This document shows, piece after piece, positions 59,857-64,000 of a DNA stretch of 64,000 nucleotides. The notes under the pieces are model-generated. The model was not told where the DNA came from. It searched no databases and saw only the letters and a program-made list of their open reading frames with translations. Source of the stretch: Rattus norvegicus (Eukaryota > Chordata > Mammalia > Rodentia > Muridae); the NCBI RefSeq assembly GCF_036323735.1, contig NC_086037.1:56662002-56726001 (forward strand), read 5' to 3'. Position 1 is the first letter of the stretch. The number at the start of each line of letters is the position of its first letter. A program made the translations under genes and the position numbers.

Positions 59857-60028
59857 GAGTCAGAGATGGCTCAGTGGTTAAGATGGCTCTGCTCTTCCAG
59901 AGGTCCTTAGTGCAATTCTCAGTCACAGCCATCTGTAATGAGATCTGATGCCCTCTTCTGGTGTGTCTGAAGACAGCTACAGTGTACTCACATACATTAA
60001 ATAAATAAATCTTTTAAAAAAACTATTA
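59857..60028 (+). mobile_element. B2 SINE with internal deletion
   Basis: Head (agagatggctcagtggttaa) and tail are good, but about 15 bases around the A/B-box spacing and some of the middle are lost. Confidence 0.85.
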
Positions 60029-60049
60029 AAAAAAGCTGACTATTTAAAA

Positions 60050-60265
60050 AAATTACTCATTTATTTATGTACATACGTGTGTTCCTGAGTGCGTGTATGT
60101 GAACTATATACACATTTACTTGTGGAGGTCAAAAGAGGATGTCAAATCCCCTGGAACTAAAATCACTGGCACTTGTACGGCAGCATGGAGATGCTTAGAA
60201 CTGAACCCAGGTCCTCTGCTAGAGCAGTGACTGTGCTTAAGTACTGAGCCATCTCTGTAGCCCTA
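60050..60265 (-). mobile_element. B3-type SINE
   Basis: Antisense; ends gagccatctctgtagccc and contains gaactgaacccaggtcctct. Confidence 0.78.
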
Positions 60266-60674
60266 ACTAATTTTTTTTAAGTATGTTTATTCAGCAACAA
60301 TGGTACAATTTAGAATTACACCATATAGTCAAAAAACAAAACAAAACAAAAAAAACCAAACCCACAAGTTTCTCAGTGTTTTCAAATTCTTGGTATATTA
60401 CTCTTTGAGACTCAGGAACAATAAATCAATACCCTAGCCATTCTCAGAGGTTTAAATATTATATTTTAAACATATTTCTATCTTAACAGTCTATAATTTG
60501 AAGAGCTGAAATTCTTATTTAAATAATAAAACACATTGAGTCTAGTAGTACTTACAAAGTTTAACTATATCTTTCAGGAATATTTAAGGAAAAGTTAAAA
60601 TTCAGGTCTCCCAGTAGATAACAGCCCCTCATGGACTCCTATATTGACAGTCTCTGTTAAGAAATTACTTTGCG

Positions 60675-60858
60675 GGCTGGAGAGATGGCTCAGCAGTTAT
60701 GAGCAGTGTCTGCTCTTCCAGATGTCCTGAGTTCAAATCCCAGCAACCACATGGTGGCTCACAACATCTGTAATGGGATCTGATGCACTCTTCTGGTGTG
60801 TCTGAAGACAGCTACAGTGTACTCAAACATAAAATAAATAAATCTTAAAAAAAAAATC
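60675..60858 (+). mobile_element. B2 SINE in intron 2
   Basis: Complete B2 with an A-rich end; no duplication was identified with confidence. Confidence 0.92.
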
Positions 60859-61419
60859 TTTGTACCAGTAATGTAATGGCATCTTCTAACAATGTTTTCT
60901 GTAGCCTTTTGCTATAGCAAAGACTATACAGTCTAATTGTTCCTCCATAAGGGGATGATTAAGTCAAGTCAGGCCTATTCATAAAGTGTAACACTATAGT
61001 CCCTGAAAGAACAGGGTGTATCCAATGGACTGCCATGCTGCCTTTAAAGCAATGGCTAAGTGAGAATCTCCACGTGAGGCCTCCCTGGAATCGCACTTAC
61101 TCAGAAGACAGACAAGAGGCTTAGGAGTAGCCCAGCCTGAGCAACATAGTGAAACCTGTCCAAGAGTGAGCGTGAGCATGACATACTGTGCCACCATTTT
61201 TATTTTTAAACAGAGAGAGCAGGAAATATGTACCCACACTGAGTATGACAGCTGCTAAGGTAACAGCTTTCCAGGGTAAGACCAGAGGGGGTATCCTATA
61301 GCAACAAGACTGCTTTAACCACATGCACATTTTACTTAGTGATTTTGTTTTTAAACTAAGACCTAAAACTTTTTGAAAATGGCTAAAAAAGACATGGGCA
61401 AAAGTTCCCCATGTTTCTA

Positions 61420-61528
61420 GGGGCTGGGGATTTAGCTCAGTGGTAGAGCGCTTACCTAGGAAGCGCAAGGCCCTGGGTTCGGTCCCCAGCTCCGAAAAAA
61501 AGAACCAAAAAAAAAAAAAAAAAAAAAA
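61420..61528 (+). mobile_element. ID element in intron 2
   Basis: ID of the acctaggaagcgcaag type with a GAACC-bearing A tail. No clear target-site duplication was found. Confidence 0.94.
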
Positions 61529-61614
61529 TGGCTGAAGGCCAAGATTTTAATTTTAGAATATCAACAAAAATTTCCCTCATACAGGAAGGGGTTTAAAAAC
61601 CCTAGCAATAAAGC

Positions 61615-61700
61615 TAGGAGCAATGGTTCATGCCTAAAACCCCTACAATTCTGGAGGCTGAAGCTGGAGGCTAGCCTAGGCTACATAGACCAGCTCGTGC
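61615..61700 (+). mobile_element. B1 SINE fragment
   Basis: Contains gctaggagcaatggttcatg and ggaggctgaagctggaggct. Confidence 0.5.
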
Positions 61701-61732
61701 TACAGTGCAGGTACATACACAATGCTAAGGAA

Positions 61733-61836
61733 GAAAGGAAGGAGGGAGGGAGAGAGAGAAGGAGAAACAAAGGGAGGGAGGGAGTGAGGGAGGGAGGGAA
61801 GAAGGGAGAGATGAAGCAAAGGAAGGAAAGATGGGC
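61733..61836. repeat. GGAA/GGGA purine tract in intron 2
   Basis: About 100 bases, nearly all purine, in loose four-base units. Confidence 0.92.
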
Positions 61837-61842
61837 AGGCTG

Positions 61843-61970
61843 GGTGGTGATGGCATAGGCCTTCAATCCTAGCACTCAGAAGGAAGACACAGGTAGATGG
61901 ATCTCTGTGAGTTCCAGGACAACCAGGGCTACACAGAGAAATCCTGTCTCAAAAAACAGCAACAAAACAA
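61843..61970 (+). mobile_element. B1 SINE in intron 2
   Basis: Contains ccttcaatcctagcactcag and gagaaatcctgtctcaaaa. The donor of exon 2 is about 70 bases away. Confidence 0.85.
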
Positions 61971-62037
61971 ACAAAAGGCAGACAGACATCTATCATGAGA
62001 GCACTCAGTCATAAGACGTCTCTTCTTGTGAGGTCAC

Positions 62038-62155
62038 CTGGCTGGAATGCTCTGAGCCTTCCTTCTTTTCCCTTTGGTTTTCTCAGCCTGCTCTTCACCA
62101 TCCACTTCATCCTCCTTCACTAATTCATTGACATCATCTTCACTGTACTCGCCAC
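62038..62155 (-). CDS. Cfdp1: Cfdp1 exon 2 (internal coding exon)
   Basis: This 118-base exon is read on the minus strand. The acceptor is tttcag|GTGGCGAG and the donor is CCAG|gtgacc, a less typical donor than those of the other exons. It enters with two bases completing a Gly codon, then gives 38 codons starting GEYSEDDVNELVKEDEVDGE, and ends two bases into an Arg codon that exon 3 completes. The sequence matches the acidic N-terminal region of CFDP1/BCNT, followed by a basic KGKRRKAQSIPAR stretch. CFDP1 is known as the vertebrate relative of yeast Swc5, a subunit of the SRCAP/SWR1 complex that exchanges histone H2A.Z, and it acts in the nucleus. The identity rests on recall of the family sequence; the phase agreement with exon 3 is seen directly. 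Confidence 0.93.
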
Positions 62156-62230
62156 CTGAAACCACAGAACAGGTTGGTCAGACGATCGAAATGAAAATGT
62201 TTCATAAAATATTAAGAATGAAGTCTGGGA

Positions 62231-62328
62231 GGGGTTGGGGATTTAGCTCAGTGGTAGAGCGCTTGCCTAGCAAGAGTAAGGCCCTGGGTTCGGTCCCCAG
62301 CTCCAAAAAAAAAAAAAAAAAAAAAAAA
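62231..62328 (+). mobile_element. ID element near exon 2
   Basis: ID body with a tail of about 20 A. It lies about 75 bases from the exon 2 acceptor, inside intron 1 and antisense to Cfdp1. Confidence 0.95.
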
Positions 62329-62394
62329 GAATGTAATATTGGTTTATGCCTCCTATCATTGACAGAATAGAGTCTAATAATAAACAATACAGTC

Positions 62395-62588
62395 GGGCTG
62401 GAGAGATGGCTCAGTGGTTGAGAGCACCCGACTACTCTTCCAGAGGTCCTGAGTTCAATTCCCAGCAACCACATGGTGGCTCACAACCATCTGTAAAGAG
62501 ATCCGATGCCCTCTTCTGGTGTATCTGAAGACAGCTACAGTGTACTTATATATAATAAATGAATAAGTCTTTTAAAAAAAAAAAAAAG
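62395..62588 (+). mobile_element. B2 SINE in intron 1
   Basis: Complete B2, ending in a run of about 14 A directly before an older B3-type element. Confidence 0.93.
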
Positions 62589-62769
62589 AGCATAGACTGC
62601 ACTGCTCTTTCAGAGGTTCCAAGTTCAATACCCAGGACCTGTCCAGGTTACCAACACCTATAACTTCAGATCCACAGAAATCCAACTCCTCTGGCCCATG
62701 TAGGTACCTACACTCCTGTGAACACACTCAAACTCTGACAGAGAAACACACAGAAACAGAAACACACAG

Positions 62770-62802
<33 letters not shown>
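62589..62802 (+). mobile_element. B3-type SINE with CA tail
   Basis: Contains ctgctctttcagaggttcc, gttcaatacccaggacc and ctcctctggcccatg, then runs into an imperfect and then perfect CA repeat (about 62753-62802). Confidence 0.75.
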
Positions 62803-62804
<2 letters not shown>

Positions 62805-62962
62805 TTCTAAAAAAGACAGTAAAAATTTCAGTTATATCAAGCTGTCAGCTGATAACAAATCAGAAAGGTGACAATGTGAATCATATTCATTTTTCAAACT
62901 TATTATTTGTTGACAAAAGTCAACATTGCTGGCCTTTGGGCACATTACAAAGCTCTAGATGG

Positions 62963-63265
62963 AGGCTGGAGAGATGGCTCAGCAGTTAAGAGCACTGACT
63001 GCGGGGTTGGGGATTTAGCTCAGTGGTAGAGAGCTTGCCTAGGAAGCGCAAGGCCCTGGGTTTGGTCCCCAGCTCCGAAAAAAAGAACCAAAAAAAAAAA
63101 AAAAAAAAGCACTGACTGCTCTTCCAGAGATCCTGAGTTCAATTTCCAGCAACCACGTGGTGGCTCACAACCATCTGAAATGGGATCCGATGCCCTCTTT
63201 TGGTGTGTCTGAAGAGAGTGACAGTGTACTCACATACATAAAGTAAATAAATCTTAAAAACAAAA
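62963..63265 (+). mobile_element. B2 SINE interrupted by an ID
   Basis: B2 head at 62963-63002 and the rest at 63100-63265. The ID at 63003-63099 sits between duplicated gcactgactgc. Confidence 0.94.
63003..63099 (+). mobile_element. ID element nested in a B2
   Basis: ID with the ctaggaagcgc variant and GAACC tail. The duplicated flank gcactgactgc is part of the B2 body, so the ID entered after the B2. Confidence 0.96.
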
Positions 63266-63334
63266 CAAAACAACAACAAAAACCCAAAGCTCTAGATACA
63301 GTAGCACACACATGATACTTCTTAAAAAGACTTT

Positions 63335-63516
63335 TTAAGACTCAAGTGCTTATGTGTGTGGGCAGGGTTATGGGCATATGTGGGGGCAGATACTTGTGAC
63401 ATACAGAGCTGGAAGTACAAGTGATTGAAGCGATCCCATGTGGATGTTGGGAACCAAACTTGGATCCACCACAAGAGTACCTCACTTTCCTAAACTCTGA
63501 GCCATCTCTCCAAACT
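63335..63516 (-). mobile_element. B3-type SINE
   Basis: Antisense; contains gatgttgggaaccaaacttg and ends gagccatctctccaaac. Confidence 0.7.
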
Positions 63517-63570
63517 TAAGAGTAGACTTCGTCAGTTTTGACAGGCATATATTTGACTCATCTTGGAAGC

Positions 63571-63942
63571 TGTCTTAACTAGGGTTTCTATTGCTGTGAT
63601 AAAACACCATGACCAAAAGCACCTTGAAGAGGAAAGAACTCATTTCATCTTACAACTTATAGTCCACCATGAAGGAAGTCAGGGCAGGAACCTGAGTTCA
63701 AGAACCAATGCAGAGGCCATGGAAAAATGCTTTTTCCTGTCCTGCTTCCACGGCTTGCTCAGGTTGCTTCCTTATAGCACCCAGGAGCGCCAGTGCAGGA
63801 GGAGCACCACCCACACCAAGCACCAATCATCAATGTGTGCGGCTTGCCAACAGACCCACCTGCTGGGGGCATTTTCTAATTGAGGTTCTCACTTCCCAAA
63901 TGACTCTGGCTGGTGTAAAACTGACATAAAACCAGCCAGCAA
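63571..63942 (-). mobile_element. LTR-like rodent repeat in intron 1
   Basis: Starts tgtcttaactagggtttcta and ends ataaaaccagccagc. It is a reverse-strand relative of 19949-20345 and 38229-38614. Confidence 0.78.
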
Positions 63943-64000
63943 GGAAGCATTCACAACAAAGTTATGAACAAAGTGGTTCACAGAGAACAAATGAAGAGAT

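Larger units (their letters stand above)
59550..62037 (-). other. Cfdp1: Cfdp1 intron 2
   Basis: This 2,488-base intron starts gtgacc and ends gcgagtag. It contains two ID elements, two B2 copies, a B3-type SINE, two B1 copies and a GGAA/GGGA tract. Positions 60270-60670 and 60860-61410 are AT-rich unique sequence. Confidence 0.92.
62156..64000 (-). other. Cfdp1: Cfdp1 intron 1 (right part open)
   Basis: This is sequence upstream of exon 2 in transcript order. No CpG-rich region, start codon context or exon 1 coding sequence was found up to the window edge. The Cfdp1 promoter therefore lies outside. Confidence 0.8.

Overview
The window is nuclear DNA from a murid rodent, almost certainly rat (Rattus). 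The strongest sign is at least sixteen near-full-length ID elements, the BC1-derived SINE that is abundant in rat, plus many B1, B2 and B3/B4-type SINEs, rodent LINE-1 3' ends and long CA, GA and GGAA repeats. Nothing bacterial, plasmid-like or phage-like was seen. There is no CRISPR array, operon or structural RNA cluster.

One real gene is recognised: Cfdp1 (craniofacial development protein 1, Bucentaur/BCNT), on the minus strand. Four consecutive internal coding exons can be placed to the base. They are exon 2 (62038-62155), exon 3 (59342-59549), exon 4 (57839-57966) and exon 5 (46977-47096). All have AG acceptors and GT donors, and the reading phases join without a break. They encode about 191 codons of the acidic N-terminal and middle part of the protein. 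Exon 1 with the promoter must lie beyond the right edge. The exons for the conserved C-terminal BCNT domain were not found and should lie beyond the left edge. The first 46,976 bases are therefore read as part of a very long intron 5.

The introns carry two gene-derived retro-sequences. A young, 5'-truncated processed copy of Hid1 (plus strand, 54412-55451) keeps an intact C-terminal reading frame, the whole 3' UTR, an AATAAA signal and a pure A tail, and it splits a B2 element in intron 4. A much older, decayed sequence in intron 5 (about 40521-40603, minus strand) matches Cfdp1 exon 4 and may be a relic processed pseudogene of the host gene itself.

Layout: 1-46976 intron 5, a patchwork of SINEs, old LINE-1 and L2/MIR pieces, LTR-like repeats and simple repeats; 46977-47096 exon 5; 47097-57838 intron 4 with the Hid1 retrocopy; 57839-57966 exon 4; 57967-59341 intron 3; 59342-59549 exon 3; 59550-62037 intron 2; 62038-62155 exon 2; 62156-64000 intron 1. 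Repeat names and limits come from reading by eye against remembered consensus sequences, so B1, B3 and LTR-like boundaries are good to roughly 10-30 bases. ID and exon boundaries are sharper. Stretches not listed were read as unique intron sequence with no gene signal.
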